Shown here piece after piece: positions 45,793-54,924 of a DNA stretch of 64,000 nucleotides. The stretch is from UBA1723 sp045629285. GTDB taxonomy: Bacteria; Bacteroidota; Bacteroidia; Bacteroidales; Paludibacteraceae. How positions within the stretch are numbered: the stretch's first letter is position 1; each line of letters starts with the position of its first letter. Below the pieces are notes generated by a model that was not told the DNA's origin, searched no databases, and saw nothing but the letters and a program-made list of their open reading frames with translations. Location: the NCBI GenBank assembly GCA_045629285.1, contig JAZQQY010000029.1, positions 1 through 64,000 on the forward strand, written 5' to 3'. The position numbers were made by a program, and so were the translations under genes.

Positions 45793-46382
45793 TTAGAACA
45801 ATCTTACGATATCACTTTTCAAAAATGTCTCAATGTCGATTCCATTTGTGCCGACAACAAAACTAACGTCGGGATGAAATGTCTTTTCAAACAATGGCAA
45901 ACCTTTATTTGTTCCTCTTCGACCACTTTTCACCTCTATCGCTATACATTTCTGTCGACTTTTTATGATGAAATCCACCTCGTCTGATCTTTCCCTCCAA
46001 TAAAACACTTCGTATTCATATTCCGATGCTTGACTAAGCAGATGAGTGCCTATTGCCGACTCAACCCATCTTCCCCACGCCATTGTGTCTACTCTGTCAA
46101 TCGCATACGATCGCCCTTTGTACGCTGTCAGGAGTGCATTATATAAACCTGAAATTTCGGTATCGAATTGTACTTTCTTGCATCGTCCATCGCATATTTT
46201 TGTAATCCTGCCAACAAATTGCATTCATCTAAAATATTAATATAATTGGCGACGGTGGTCGCATTTCCCACATCCTGAAGCTGACCCACAATCTTCGTCA
46301 ACGACAGCAGTTCTCCTGAATAACTGCACCCCAAATCAAAAACCTGCTTCATCAAAGCTGGTTTGTATATATTGGAAGTCAT
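45793..46382 (-). pseudogene. Remnant of an AAA ATPase with DUF4143 domain, frameshifted and 5'-truncated
   Basis: Two overlapping frames together give a near-complete DUF4143 C-terminal domain. The first (46382 down to 46128) has MKQVFDLGCSYSGELLSLTK, QLQDVGNATTVANYINIL and LLAGLQKY. The second (46224 down to 45793) has NALLTAYKGRSYAIDR, WGRWVESAIGTHLL, YEVFYWRERSDEVDF and AIEVKSGRRG. The switch falls in a TATATAA tract at about 46138-46145, where removing one TA restores a single frame. The N-terminal ATPase domain, normally about 150-200 residues, is absent. The gene is dead or reduced. Confidence 0.85.
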
Positions 46383-46461
46383 AATAACATCTTTTTCAAT
46401 CGACGGTGCAATTAAAGAATCTTCAATTCTTTCTTACGGCACCTTAGACATGAACTTTACT

Positions 46462-47019
46462 TTAACCAAACACTCCGTGTTCCTTCGCTCCCCTTTCCGA
46501 AACCACTCTTGCTGGAGCTCCTGCGATCGTCACATTGTCGCCGAACGACTTGTTTACCACGGAATTGGCGCCGATTGCGACGTTACTTCCGATGGTGATG
46601 TCACCATAGAGTTTAGCTCCGGGACCTATATAGACATTGTCGCCAAGAGTCGGCGTTCCGTTGAATTCGCCCAGATTGGTGCAGGTATGGATGCGACAAT
46701 TAGCGCCGACACGCACATCGGGATGGACGACGATAGTGCCGTAATGCACGATGCAAAGGCCTGGTCCGAACACGTTTTTAGGAATTGTGAATCCTAATCT
46801 CGTGGCCAGACGATGGTTGATCACCTCCAATATGAAGAGATAGATACGGGCGAATATGTTCTTGCGACAAACGTTATGAAGATACTCTATCTTACGGAGT
46901 CTCAACTGGAAACGCAGGCAATCCATCCACCAGTAGTTGAAGAAGGATACATGGTCGAGCTTGTGGGCCTTCATATCCTGCTGCACGTAATATCTATATG
47001 ATTCTTTGCTGTCGATCAT
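46462..47019 (-). CDS. Serine-acetyltransferase-like hexapeptide acyltransferase
   Basis: 185 residues from MIDSKESYRYY (ATG 47019). The frame is open 21 codons further, but the -7 box at 47040-47047 lies inside that stretch. The C-terminal half is a left-handed beta-helix of hexapeptide repeats (VHPDVRVGANCRIHTCTNLG, LGDNVYIGPGAKLYGDITIG, NVAIGANSVV) ending IAGAPARVV. The N-terminal part is shorter than in CysE and hydrophobic (FARIYLFILEVINHRL). It may make O-acetylserine or acetylate a surface polysaccharide. Confidence 0.85.
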   Translation of the reverse strand: MIDSKESYRYYVQQDMKAHKLDHVSFFNYWWMDCLRFQLRLRKIEYLHNVCRKNIFARIYLFILEVINHRLATRLGFTIPKNVFGPGLCIVHYGTIVVHPDVRVGANCRIHTCTNLGEFNGTPTLGDNVYIGPGAKLYGDITIGSNVAIGANSVVNKSFGDNVTIAGAPARVVSERGAKEHGVFG

Positions 47020-47039
47020 TGTAATTGTTTTTGCTTGCA

Positions 47040-47072
47040 CAAATGTAAGAAGTAAAAAGTATTTAAAACAAA
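47040..47072 (-). promoter_or_regulatory. Promoter of the acyltransferase gene
   Basis: TACATTTG at 47040-47047 and TTTG at 47069-47072, spacer 21 bp. Confidence 0.7.
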
Positions 47073-47095
47073 AAAGACGCATAAATGCGTCATCT
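47070..47095 (-). terminator. Hairpin with U-tract overlapping the -33 element
   Basis: GACGCAT-AA-ATGCGTC... with an A-run on the left. It could end a minus-strand transcript arriving from upstream, or insulate the acyltransferase promoter. Confidence 0.5.
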
Positions 47096-47096
47096 T

Positions 47097-47521
47097 TGCG
47101 GTAAATTTCATTCTTTTAGATACAGGTAGACAGAAGGTAAAGGGAATCAGAACAGAGGGCGACGTATGGTTAGTATTAGAACGGAGAATACAATTCCGAC
47201 ACGCCAAACGTGTCTAAATTTTTTCGTTTTCTAAAAGGATGTTATTATTTCATCAAAGTCTACCTACGTCTACTCATGATGTCCAAATAATAATTTAGAA
47301 ATATTAGAACCGCAAAAAGAATCACTCATCACACACCTTAATTCTTCTACCTTAAACACCTATCTTTTCAATAAAAGTCCTAACTGCCACAACACACACG
47401 TGGCTATTTATTTTCCTCTCCTTTTTGTGATTACAAAATTACCATTCCATCGGGATATTTATACCATGGGCCGGAATAAAAATTCATAAAAAATGTTAAA
47501 TGGTATTGGGATTGTAACAAC
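47097..47521. other. Intergenic stretch without a recognised gene
   Basis: Mostly AT-rich sequence without an accepted reading frame, repeat array or promoter with both boxes. A short inverted repeat CCGACACG / CGTGT lies near 47197-47214. The minus-strand frame at 47016-47207 spans the promoter and terminator of the acyltransferase and is not accepted. Confidence 0.5.
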
Positions 47522-47542
47522 AATTATGAATTATGCATTATT
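47522..47542. repeat. Heptad array, AATTATG/CATTATT family
   Basis: Units AATTATG, AATTATG, CATTATT. The third unit contains the TAA stop (47538-47540) of the DUF5723 gene. Confidence 0.75.
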
Positions 47543-48998
47543 TCTTGCTCCATCCTACCAACACATTCATACCTGTCGAGAAATGTGTACCCATCGTGTT
47601 GACAGGCAAACCTGATTTCCACTTCAAAGGAATCTGGTCACACGCCATGAAAAGGTTGATTGGTCCAAGATTGAAGTTTGCTCCCAATCCGATGTTGTGT
47701 GCAGCACCTGTCACAAAGTCGTAGCCGATAGACAAATCAACGAATCTGTGCGGACGGAAATTGCCGAATACTGCAAACTCTTCTCTGGTTCTGCAGCGTC
47801 CCATATACAGTTTGGAAAGTACACCTACGCTGATTTTGTCGTTCAAGAATGAATATTCACCTCCGATGAACAATTTCGGAGTCAACTTAGTGCTGTAGCG
47901 CAGATTGCCTGATGTATCCGCGTAATAGAACTTATTGAATTCTATTCTGTTAAACTCATCAAGCAGCAAATTGATCATATCCAACGGGTTTTCGTCGTCC
48001 TGCATATTTGCCGCCTCAAACGAGAATCCTTCGTCGGCATCAAGCACAATTCTCTGAGCCGACTTTGACCAGTTGATGAATCCCCAGTCTAGCAAACTTG
48101 CCGACAGTGTCAAACGGTCGTCAAGCATCTTATACGTCGCTCCAAGATCTACAGCGAATCCTTTTCCTTGAGGCTTGAAGAAATCTTTTGGATTGATATT
48201 ATATTCGTAATCAACCACTTCCCCATTCTCATCAAGAATCTCTTTCTGAGTGATATCGAAATAGAGCTGGCCATTATCCATGTTCTCGATCTTCAACACC
48301 GGCCATGAGACATACATGTCTCCATGTCCTTTCAAAATCCACTCGTCGTAATTCATCTTGACTTTCACCTCCGACAAATCCATGTGGGCGCTGACATGAC
48401 CGAGAAGATATTTGAATTTTGCTCCGACAGTAAGCTTTTCATCCAGTTTTTCCGCCCATCCAAGTGCGAACTCTGAATAGAGATTGACATCGGATGTGGT
48501 GCGACTCAAGTCGAATTCTCCCGACAATTGTGTCAAATCCTCAGTGTCGAACATATATTTGATCCAAGGCGACGGAACTGATGCGGAAATATCAGTTTTC
48601 AACGAAGCTCCGAAAGTGATGAAATGCGTATCCTTGATTTTGAAACCGAAATTCAGAAGGCTTATATTATGCGACGCATTCGCCTTGACAGTATTCTTCG
48701 CTTCCGAAAGAACGTTGCTTATTCCCATCAACGGAATGGAGTCGAATACGGATGAAACCTTACCGTTCTTAATCTTGCAAAAGTCGCTCAAAACGTAGGA
48801 ATTATTGCCGGCAAAGACATCGATATTGGAAATCCCTGGAACACCGACATACACCTTATAACCCTCAGGCATAAATGCAGGGTTGAGATTATGACGCACC
48901 GGACTATGCTTGGCGAAATAAAGCATAGAGGCATCCTGAGCGAATGTCGACATCAGCATCGACACAAGAATCAATATGATGAGAGAGAGTTTTTTCAT
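47538..48998 (-). CDS. DUF5723 family outer-membrane protein
   Basis: 486 residues with a Sec signal ending STFAQ. The mature start DASMLYFAKHSPVRHNLNPAFMPEG is characteristic of this Bacteroidota family. Long amphipathic strands follow, such as YSEFALGWAEKLDEKLTVGAKFKYLLG, and the chain ends in NIGLGANFNLGPINLFMACDQIPL, consistent with a beta-barrel related to FadL/PorP types. Function is unknown. It has a canonical promoter, and its stop codon lies in a heptad array. Confidence 0.85.
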   Translation of the reverse strand: MKKLSLIILILVSMLMSTFAQDASMLYFAKHSPVRHNLNPAFMPEGYKVYVGVPGISNIDVFAGNNSYVLSDFCKIKNGKVSSVFDSIPLMGISNVLSEAKNTVKANASHNISLLNFGFKIKDTHFITFGASLKTDISASVPSPWIKYMFDTEDLTQLSGEFDLSRTTSDVNLYSEFALGWAEKLDEKLTVGAKFKYLLGHVSAHMDLSEVKVKMNYDEWILKGHGDMYVSWPVLKIENMDNGQLYFDITQKEILDENGEVVDYEYNINPKDFFKPQGKGFAVDLGATYKMLDDRLTLSASLLDWGFINWSKSAQRIVLDADEGFSFEAANMQDDENPLDMINLLLDEFNRIEFNKFYYADTSGNLRYSTKLTPKLFIGGEYSFLNDKISVGVLSKLYMGRCRTREEFAVFGNFRPHRFVDLSIGYDFVTGAAHNIGLGANFNLGPINLFMACDQIPLKWKSGLPVNTMGTHFSTGMNVLVGWSKK

Positions 48999-49023
48999 AC
49001 CTTTTGTGCTATTTTATACGACG

Positions 49024-49054
49024 CAAATGTAGTTATTTTAATTAAAAATGCAAA
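49024..49054 (-). promoter_or_regulatory. Canonical promoter of the DUF5723 gene
   Basis: TACATTTG at 49024-49031 and TTTG at 49051-49054, spacer exactly 19 bp. Confidence 0.82.
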
Positions 49055-49062
49055 AGGAAATT

Positions 49063-49090
49063 GGTTTCAGGTTTCAAGTTTCAGGTTTCA
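49063..49090. repeat. Heptad array, GGTTTCA/AGTTTCA family
   Basis: Four units GGTTTCA, GGTTTCA, AGTTTCA, GGTTTCA, located just upstream of the -33 box of the DUF5723 promoter. It is the one array not at a 3' end. Confidence 0.8.
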
Positions 49091-49202
49091 AGCAATTCGA
49101 ATAATTAGCCTAAGGTTGTGTGCAAAAACGACAGCGAATTGCACCTACCACAGTTTTCAAATGTTGGATCATAAAGACCGTTACAAACTACGAATTATTT
49201 TA

Positions 49203-49210
49203 TATTTTTG
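49203..49210 (+). promoter_or_regulatory. Candidate -7 box for the DUF4874/DUF4832 gene
   Basis: TATTTTTG, 22 bp upstream of the ATG at 49233; no clear -33. Confidence 0.5.
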
Positions 49211-49232
49211 GGAAAATAAAACCTTACGAAAT

Positions 49233-50873
49233 ATGAAGAAAAAGATAGTAGGCATATTGGCGTTGCTCTCAAATTGCGCCTTATGCATCACAAATAGTCA
49301 TGCGGCTCCGGTCGTCCAGGAATTGGATTATTCGGATGCTTTGGAATTGGTCGACAATCCACATATCGGTTTCTACCGTCCTGTCGTTCAACACTTTAAA
49401 CTGGAAGGAAACAAGATGGCAGATTCATGGGGAAACCTTACTCATCTGAGGATGGATATTTCCGCTTTTTCCGACAATGCGGTTCTGTCGACAGACAAGT
49501 CGACGGGCGACACGACATTCGGTGTTTCCCGACCGTTGACTCAGGATATGCTGGATGCTTTCGAGTCGACGCTGGACGGTGTGCGAAAGAGAGGCAAAAG
49601 TGCAGTCGTACGTTTTTCATACGACCCGTGGTATAATGGCACGAAAAACTGTGATCCCGATCAGGGTTTGATACTTACGCATTTGAAACAGCTTGCAGAG
49701 GTTTATTCGCGCAATACGGATGTCATCACTTTTGTGGAGCTGGGCATGTACGGAAGTTGGGGAGAGATGCATTCCAGTGTCAACGCCACCAATGAGAATA
49801 TAGCGGAGGCGTTGCAGACGTTGTTGGCCGCTACTCCACCCGACATCAAGATCGGTGTACGCCGTCCGGATATAGTGGCACATTGGCTGAAAGTGAACGA
49901 TGGCAACAACTATTCAGGTTTCAACATCGACTCCGAGAGATTCAAGAAGGCCTTGGCAGAAAAGGGCGACACTATCTTCCGTGTCGGCTTGTATAACGAC
50001 GGATATCTTGGTTCAAGCAGCGACTTGGGCACTGTTGGGATGGGTGCGTCGGGTCATCAGATGACTCGAGAAATGATGGTGAAATGGTTGGAAAAATATA
50101 GTCAACACACTCCTTATGGTGGTGAACTTGTCGCGAACAGCAATGGAAATAATCCAATCAATACGCCAGAATATCTTTCTGAAGAGGGTTTCCGTACCCA
50201 TACGTCTTATCTAAACTATGAATGGCATCAGCCAACAATCTTAGGTTGGAAAGAGACTTCTTTCAATGGCGACGACATGGAATACGCAGGTAGCGACGGT
50301 TATACTTACGTCGCCAACCATCTGGGCTACAGGTTTATACTTAGAAACTCGGTGATTCCGGATTCAGTCGCCAAGAATAAGAAATTACCGATAGAATTGA
50401 CAATAGAGAACGTTGGTTTCGCCAATTTAAGCAAGCCAAAGAAAGTGACGTTCATATTGTCGGGCAACGACCATCAGTATGAAATCACACCGGACGAAGA
50501 GATAAATGCATCAAACTGGCTATCACGTGAAAAATCGGTGATCAAGACTACCCTAACCTTGCCTGACGACGTTGAAATCGGCAATTATCAGTTGTTTATC
50601 CGTATTTCAGAACTTGGAGACATTGTCAAAGACAACAATCTTTATTGCATACAGTTCGGCAACCCGTCGTCGCAATACGATACAAAATCAGGAGCCAATC
50701 TGATAGGAGATCTCCAGATCACGGAATCCAATACAGCGGTGGATATGCATTTGGCAGAGAGAAAAATCAACAGAACGCAAAAGATAAGATCAAACAACCA
50801 CCCATATATCATTATTTTGCATAACGGCAAAGAATATGGGATATCTGGCAACGAATTACGCATTATGAAATAA
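49233..50873 (+). CDS. Exported DUF4874/DUF4832 protein
   Basis: 546 residues from MKKKIVGILALL. The frame is open 114 codons further upstream, but that part overlaps the divergent promoter and heptad array. A signal peptide ends near NSHAAP. The following domain (LELVDNPHIGFYRPVVQHF, HLRMDISAFSDNAVLSTDK, VVRFSYDPWYNG, FVELGMYGSWGEMH) is DUF4874. The second half, with SEEGFRTHTSYLNYEWHQ, fits DUF4832. A glycosidase-like barrel is plausible but unproven. The C-terminus PYIIILHNGKEYGISG resembles short T9SS-associated tails. Confidence 0.82.
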   Translation: MKKKIVGILALLSNCALCITNSHAAPVVQELDYSDALELVDNPHIGFYRPVVQHFKLEGNKMADSWGNLTHLRMDISAFSDNAVLSTDKSTGDTTFGVSRPLTQDMLDAFESTLDGVRKRGKSAVVRFSYDPWYNGTKNCDPDQGLILTHLKQLAEVYSRNTDVITFVELGMYGSWGEMHSSVNATNENIAEALQTLLAATPPDIKIGVRRPDIVAHWLKVNDGNNYSGFNIDSERFKKALAEKGDTIFRVGLYNDGYLGSSSDLGTVGMGASGHQMTREMMVKWLEKYSQHTPYGGELVANSNGNNPINTPEYLSEEGFRTHTSYLNYEWHQPTILGWKETSFNGDDMEYAGSDGYTYVANHLGYRFILRNSVIPDSVAKNKKLPIELTIENVGFANLSKPKKVTFILSGNDHQYEITPDEEINASNWLSREKSVIKTTLTLPDDVEIGNYQLFIRISELGDIVKDNNLYCIQFGNPSSQYDTKSGANLIGDLQITESNTAVDMHLAERKINRTQKIRSNNHPYIIILHNGKEYGISGNELRIMK

Positions 50874-50919
50874 AAAACCCCACGATTCCTGAATGCCTAA
50901 GCATTGTCGGAACGTGGGG
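50872..50919 (-). terminator. Intrinsic terminator between convergent genes
   Basis: CCCCACG-A-TTCC pairs with GGAA-CGTGGGG, with an A-run on the left reading as a U-tract on the minus strand. It ends the pyrK-pyrD-51006 transcript. A second small hairpin, ATCGC / GCGAT, lies at about 50948-50965. Confidence 0.75.
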
Positions 50920-51005
50920 CACAATTCCCATCCCTAGAGCAGGTTTTATCGCTAGAGGCGATTAAACACAACCCTAAGCTATTTATTCGAAATACATCTT
51001 ACATT

Positions 51006-51539
51006 CTACCTTCGTGAGACTTCCACCCAATCGTTTTTCTCGTGAGCAAAGTCCTCGAAAGAAGGTTTGATCTTCATGCTTTTGTTTGATGCAAAATTGC
51101 TGACTGCTGCAAACAAAGTCTCTTTGTTCTTACCGTCGTAGTACTTAGCCAAATCAACATCGAGTTTAGCGATCATCGAGCTGTCAGTCACAGAAAGGAT
51201 CTTCAATGGCTGAGTGATCTTCAACTGATTGAATTCGAATGTCGCATCTACAGTCTTCAAACCGTCGAGAGCAAGGTTGGAACAAAGCTGGATCTCACAG
51301 CTAAGTTTCAAATCGCCATCCTGCAAACGGTTGGAAAGCAAAGAACTCTGAGCACCTGAGAATGAGAACTTCTCACTATCAATGTTCATCAAACGTACAT
51401 CACAGATAGAATTCAAGTACCAATCTCTCTCCTTGATCTCTTCAATCTCCTCCACATTGTTGGAAAACAACTCTCCTGCGAAGAAGAGACTAGCGAAGAA
51501 AACCAACAGAATAGGAATGGTAATACTAATTTTTCTCAT
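51006..51539 (-). CDS. Signal-anchored protein of unknown function downstream of pyrD
   Basis: 177 residues. An N-terminal signal or anchor (ISITIPILLVFFASLFFAGELF) is followed by a mixed alpha/beta domain with no family I recognise. It starts 2 bp after the pyrD stop, so it is co-transcribed with the pyrimidine genes, although nothing in the sequence suggests a pyrimidine function. It ends in SRR just before the terminator region. Confidence 0.7.
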   Translation of the reverse strand: MRKISITIPILLVFFASLFFAGELFSNNVEEIEEIKERDWYLNSICDVRLMNIDSEKFSFSGAQSSLLSNRLQDGDLKLSCEIQLCSNLALDGLKTVDATFEFNQLKITQPLKILSVTDSSMIAKLDVDLAKYYDGKNKETLFAAVSNFASNKSMKIKPSFEDFAHEKNDWVEVSRR

Positions 51540-51541
51540 AA

Positions 51542-52453
51542 TTAAACCTCCAATTGTCCGATAATATCAGTGATAGACTTAAAGTTGTGTCTATCCAAAT
51601 ACTCATTGATTCCGTCGACTACCTTGACAGTTGTCTCAGGATCGATGAAGTTAGCTGTACCGATTTCGATTGCAGTCGCACCAGCCAAGAAGAATTCGAT
51701 CGCGTCAGTAGCGTTCATGATACCGCCAAGACCAACTACAGGAATCTTCACAGCCTTAGCCACCTGCCATACGCAACGCAATGCTACAGGCTTAACACAA
51801 GGTCCGCTCAAACCGCCAGTCACCATGCTTAGCAAAGGCTTTCTTCGCTCAGCGTCGATAGCCATACCCATAAGAGTATTGATCAAAGATACAGAGTCAG
51901 CACCAGCAGCCTCAGCAGCCAAAGCGATATCAGTGATAGAAGTCACGTTTGGAGAAAGCTTCACGATCAAAGTCTTGTTGTAAGCTTTTCTTACAGCCGA
52001 CACAACCTGCTCTACACCCTGAGTTGTCGTACCGAATGCCATACCACCCTGCTTTACGTTTGGACAAGAGATGTTAAGTTCGATAGCCTGAACCTTATCC
52101 ATTGTGCCGATGATCTCAGCAGCCTCAGCATAGTCTTCAACTGTGCTTCCTGAAAGGTTAACGATTAGGCAAGAGTCGACATCCTTGATATTTGGATAGA
52201 TGTGTTCCTTCAAATAGCGGACACCCTTGTTCTGCAAACCTACACAGTTAAGCATACCGGAAGGAGTCTCAGCCATACGTGGGTAAGGATTACCCTCGCG
52301 TGGATTCAAAGTAGTACCCTTTATGATATAGCCGCCAAGACGCGACAAATCGATAAATTCTGAAAATTCAGTGCCGTAACCAAAAGTACCCGATGCAGTC
52401 AACACTGGATTCTTAAGTGTTAGACCTGCTATTTTAGTTTCTAATTTTGCCAT
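51542..52453 (-). CDS. pyrD: Dihydroorotate dehydrogenase B, catalytic subunit
   Basis: A 303-residue FMN-containing TIM barrel that oxidises dihydroorotate to orotate in pyrimidine synthesis. Visible motifs are LTASGTFGYGTEF near the start, LNCVGLQNKGV, NISCPNVKQGG and VGLGGIMNATDAIEF near the phosphate-binding end. The presence of PyrK upstream makes it class 1B, NAD+-linked. It overlaps pyrK by 13 bp, so the two are coupled. Confidence 0.96.
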   Translation of the reverse strand: MAKLETKIAGLTLKNPVLTASGTFGYGTEFSEFIDLSRLGGYIIKGTTLNPREGNPYPRMAETPSGMLNCVGLQNKGVRYLKEHIYPNIKDVDSCLIVNLSGSTVEDYAEAAEIIGTMDKVQAIELNISCPNVKQGGMAFGTTTQGVEQVVSAVRKAYNKTLIVKLSPNVTSITDIALAAEAAGADSVSLINTLMGMAIDAERRKPLLSMVTGGLSGPCVKPVALRCVWQVAKAVKIPVVGLGGIMNATDAIEFFLAGATAIEIGTANFIDPETTVKVVDGINEYLDRHNFKSITDIIGQLEV

Positions 52454-53220
52454 GGTAGTTCATTGATATTAAATACAGGTCCTTCTGAACAAACACATCT
52501 GTTATGACCTTTCTTATCCTCAGTCACGCAACACAAGCAAGCACCAAGTCCACAAGCCATCTTGTTCTCAAGAGAGACGTAGCACTCGATATTCTTACTG
52601 TATGCATACTTTGCAACTGCCTTCATCATTGGAGTCGGACCGCAAACGAAGATCTCGTCGAACTGCTCCTTCTCAAGGATGGAGTGGTTAGTGACAAAAC
52701 CCTTCTCGCCTACACTACCGTCTTCAGTAGTCAGGTAAAGTGAACCGAACTTCTTGAAGCTATCCTCAAGCATCACACCTCCAGCGTTGCGAGCGCCTAG
52801 AAGGAACGACACCTGATGTCCTGCTGCCTTAAGTCTATCGCCTAGGTAAAGAAGCGGAGCGATTCCCACACCACCACCTACAAGCAAGCACTTGGCACCA
52901 GCCTTAGTCGGCATTGGGAAACCGTTTCCTAGAGGAAGCAATACGCTTACCTCGTCGCCAACTGAAAGAGTAGCCATCTTGCGAGTTCCGTCGCCAACAA
53001 GAGCGACAAGCAAATCAAGACGCTGCTTTGAATAATCTACGAAGTGAACTGAGATAGGACGACGCAAAAACACAGTCGGAGCATTGTCAACCTTGACCTC
53101 CACAAACTGTCCTGCCTTTATCTCCGGCATATCACCATTTGGAGCAACCAAACTCAAAAGGATGTGCTGCTCAGTGATTTTCTTTAAATTCTCAACCTTG
53201 AGATTTAACTGTTTTTTCAT
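52441..53220 (-). CDS. pyrK: Dihydroorotate dehydrogenase B, electron transfer subunit
   Basis: 259 residues starting at MKKQLNLKVENL; the frame is open 17 codons further upstream, across the -7 box. A ferredoxin-reductase-like FAD domain with FLRRPISVHFVD and an NAD domain with LLVGGGVGIAPLLYLG precede the C-terminal 2Fe-2S cysteine cluster CGLGACLCCVTE ... CVCSEGPVF. It passes electrons from PyrD FMN to NAD+. First gene of pyrK-pyrD-51006. Confidence 0.96.
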   Translation of the reverse strand: MKKQLNLKVENLKKITEQHILLSLVAPNGDMPEIKAGQFVEVKVDNAPTVFLRRPISVHFVDYSKQRLDLLVALVGDGTRKMATLSVGDEVSVLLPLGNGFPMPTKAGAKCLLVGGGVGIAPLLYLGDRLKAAGHQVSFLLGARNAGGVMLEDSFKKFGSLYLTTEDGSVGEKGFVTNHSILEKEQFDEIFVCGPTPMMKAVAKYAYSKNIECYVSLENKMACGLGACLCCVTEDKKGHNRCVCSEGPVFNINELPWQN

Positions 53221-53240
53221 TACTGAGGATAAATTTTGTG

Positions 53241-53248
53241 CAAAAATA
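53241..53248 (-). promoter_or_regulatory. Candidate -7 box for pyrK (TATTTTTG)
   Basis: It matches TAnnTTTG and lies 20 bp upstream of the pyrK ATG. The -33 region overlaps the terminator of the preceding gene. Confidence 0.55.
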
Positions 53249-53249
53249 A

Positions 53250-53286
53250 CAAAAAAATGGCAATGACACACAAGTCATTGCCATTT
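53250..53286 (-). terminator. Intrinsic terminator after the metallophosphoesterase gene
   Basis: Twelve-bp perfect stem AAATGGCAATGA / TCATTGCCATTT with an 8-nt loop and a left A-run. Confidence 0.93.
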
Positions 53287-53288
53287 TA

Positions 53289-53323
53289 AGCTATCAGCTA
53301 GTAGCTATTAGCTATCAGCTATT
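53289..53323. repeat. Heptad array, AGCTATC family
   Basis: Five units AGCTATC, AGCTAGT, AGCTATT, AGCTATC, AGCTATT. The last contains the TAG stop of the metallophosphoesterase gene (53319-53321), and the first begins 2 bp from the terminator stem. Confidence 0.85.
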
Positions 53324-54893
53324 TTTTGATGTAGTGTTTCTTACCATTCTGGATGTAAACGACACCTCTCTGAGGATTATCGATTATCCTACCGTTAAGA
53401 TCATAGCAAGTTCCGGCATTTTCAGAATCACTTAGCACAACCTTAACATCTGATCCTCCAGGTGTGACAAAAGGAGAAAGTGAGTGAATTGAATTAACAT
53501 TATCTGCAACCACATTAGTTGGAGTGTCCTTGTAGTTATAGAAGATACTGTTCTGGATTGCTGTCACCTTCTCCACATAACCCTGAACCAGAGTCTCGAA
53601 TGTAGGTTTAAGCGAAGCATTCACATTTTCAAACATCTCCGTCATGAAAGCCTCATAACCAGCATTACATGCTGCGACCTTTTCTGCAGGATTGTTCTGA
53701 TCCTCATCACCGTTTGCCAACTCGTTTAGCATTGTAGTGTATGGCTCCAACATGTGCTTCTTCATTATAGCCACCATCTGAGACGACTCGGTAGGAACAC
53801 CTGTAAGCAATGAACCAAGCAACGGATTAGACAAGAATGGAGTCATCTTCTCCTGAATCTTTGAAGCCATTGCATAGAAAAGGATATTTGTTGTGACCTG
53901 GTTGCTGATCTGACCTAGCATCAGCTGGTCGGAAGTTGGAATATCGTTGATTGTCTCAAGTTTGATGACACCGCCGTCTAGGAACTCTCCCTTACGCATT
54001 GGCATTGGGAATTGAGAAAGTGAACCTGTCATGACATCCCACAACTCTCCGTTAGGTGTAGTCTCATGCTGAATGCTCTGCAAATGGTAGTGACCAGTGA
54101 AGACAGTTCCGATTCCAGCAGCTGCGAAACGAGACTGCAAGCTGTCAAGTGAAGGATAACCCTCAGACAAGTTAGCAATTGAAGTAGGATTAAACTCTTC
54201 ATGACCTGTGTAATGTCTCATGATTGGGTGGTGCATCATACCGATCACTGTTCTACCCTCGCTGTATGCCTCTGCCGCTTTTTTCTCAGCCCACTTTAGC
54301 AAATCTTCTGTGATTCCACCTTCACTGTAGTGTTCTGTCGAAGTATCGGGTTTACGGCTATCAAGACAGATTAGAGCTAGCTTGTCTGTAGGATAAACCA
54401 TGTACGACAAACCTGTATCAGCAACAGCCTCTGAATACCCGCAATTGTAATAGAACTTCTTAAAATCACCTTCACTTATCGATGCTACTTTTTCTGCAGA
54501 TTCACCAATATAGCTTTTTGCAACAGGATTATCGATGTCGTGGTTTCCTGGCACAACGTATACCTTGATGCCCATCTCCACTAGTTCATTCAATTTGATA
54601 TAAACATGTTCGTGGCTTACTTTCTCACCGTTGTTAGTAAGATCTCCAGGAATAAACAACAACGCTGGTTTGTCAGCCTTGACACGCTCGATGGCTTTGT
54701 CGAATAAAGCCTGACTCTCCCCTGCAAGTTTTGCATCCTCAGCCAATAGGGCCTGGAAAGCAATGCCGTCGTCAAAAAGGGATTGGTCTAAGACGTGCAT
54801 GTCTGTCATAACCATAAACTTCGTCTGTGCGCTGACCATAGAGGTCATTCCAATTGCAGACGCTAACACAAGTAGTCTTCTTAAAACTTTCAT
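53319..54893 (-). CDS. Exported metallophosphoesterase with T9SS-like C-terminus
   Basis: 524 residues with a signal peptide ending MVSAQ. The calcineurin-like metal motifs appear in order: MVMTDMHVL (D-x-H), IPGDLTNNGE (GD), VPGNHDID (GNHD), GMMHHP and FTGHYHLQS (GHxH). A helical insert of about 150 residues follows. The C-terminus CYDLNGRII ... GVVYIQNGKKHYIKK has the short T9SS sorting-domain pattern common in Prevotella-like secreted proteins. The substrate is unknown. Probably surface-attached or secreted. Confidence 0.88.
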   Translation of the reverse strand: MKVLRRLLVLASAIGMTSMVSAQTKFMVMTDMHVLDQSLFDDGIAFQALLAEDAKLAGESQALFDKAIERVKADKPALLFIPGDLTNNGEKVSHEHVYIKLNELVEMGIKVYVVPGNHDIDNPVAKSYIGESAEKVASISEGDFKKFYYNCGYSEAVADTGLSYMVYPTDKLALICLDSRKPDTSTEHYSEGGITEDLLKWAEKKAAEAYSEGRTVIGMMHHPIMRHYTGHEEFNPTSIANLSEGYPSLDSLQSRFAAAGIGTVFTGHYHLQSIQHETTPNGELWDVMTGSLSQFPMPMRKGEFLDGGVIKLETINDIPTSDQLMLGQISNQVTTNILFYAMASKIQEKMTPFLSNPLLGSLLTGVPTESSQMVAIMKKHMLEPYTTMLNELANGDEDQNNPAEKVAACNAGYEAFMTEMFENVNASLKPTFETLVQGYVEKVTAIQNSIFYNYKDTPTNVVADNVNSIHSLSPFVTPGGSDVKVVLSDSENAGTCYDLNGRIIDNPQRGVVYIQNGKKHYIKK

Positions 54894-54924
54894 TTGGTAT
54901 AGCCTAGATAATTTTTATTATCCG

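Noticed and set aside
46363..46797. 144-residue plus-strand frame
   Set aside because: It is the antisense of the acyltransferase hexapeptide repeats, and its low-complexity Asp/Ser/Thr content comes from that.
47016..47207. 63-residue minus-strand frame
   Set aside because: It covers the acyltransferase promoter and a terminator hairpin; there is no supporting homology.
49203..49232. Long N-terminal extension of the DUF4874/DUF4832 protein reaching back to 48891
   Set aside because: It would overlap the divergent DUF5723 gene, its promoter and a heptad array. A signal peptide begins at 49233.
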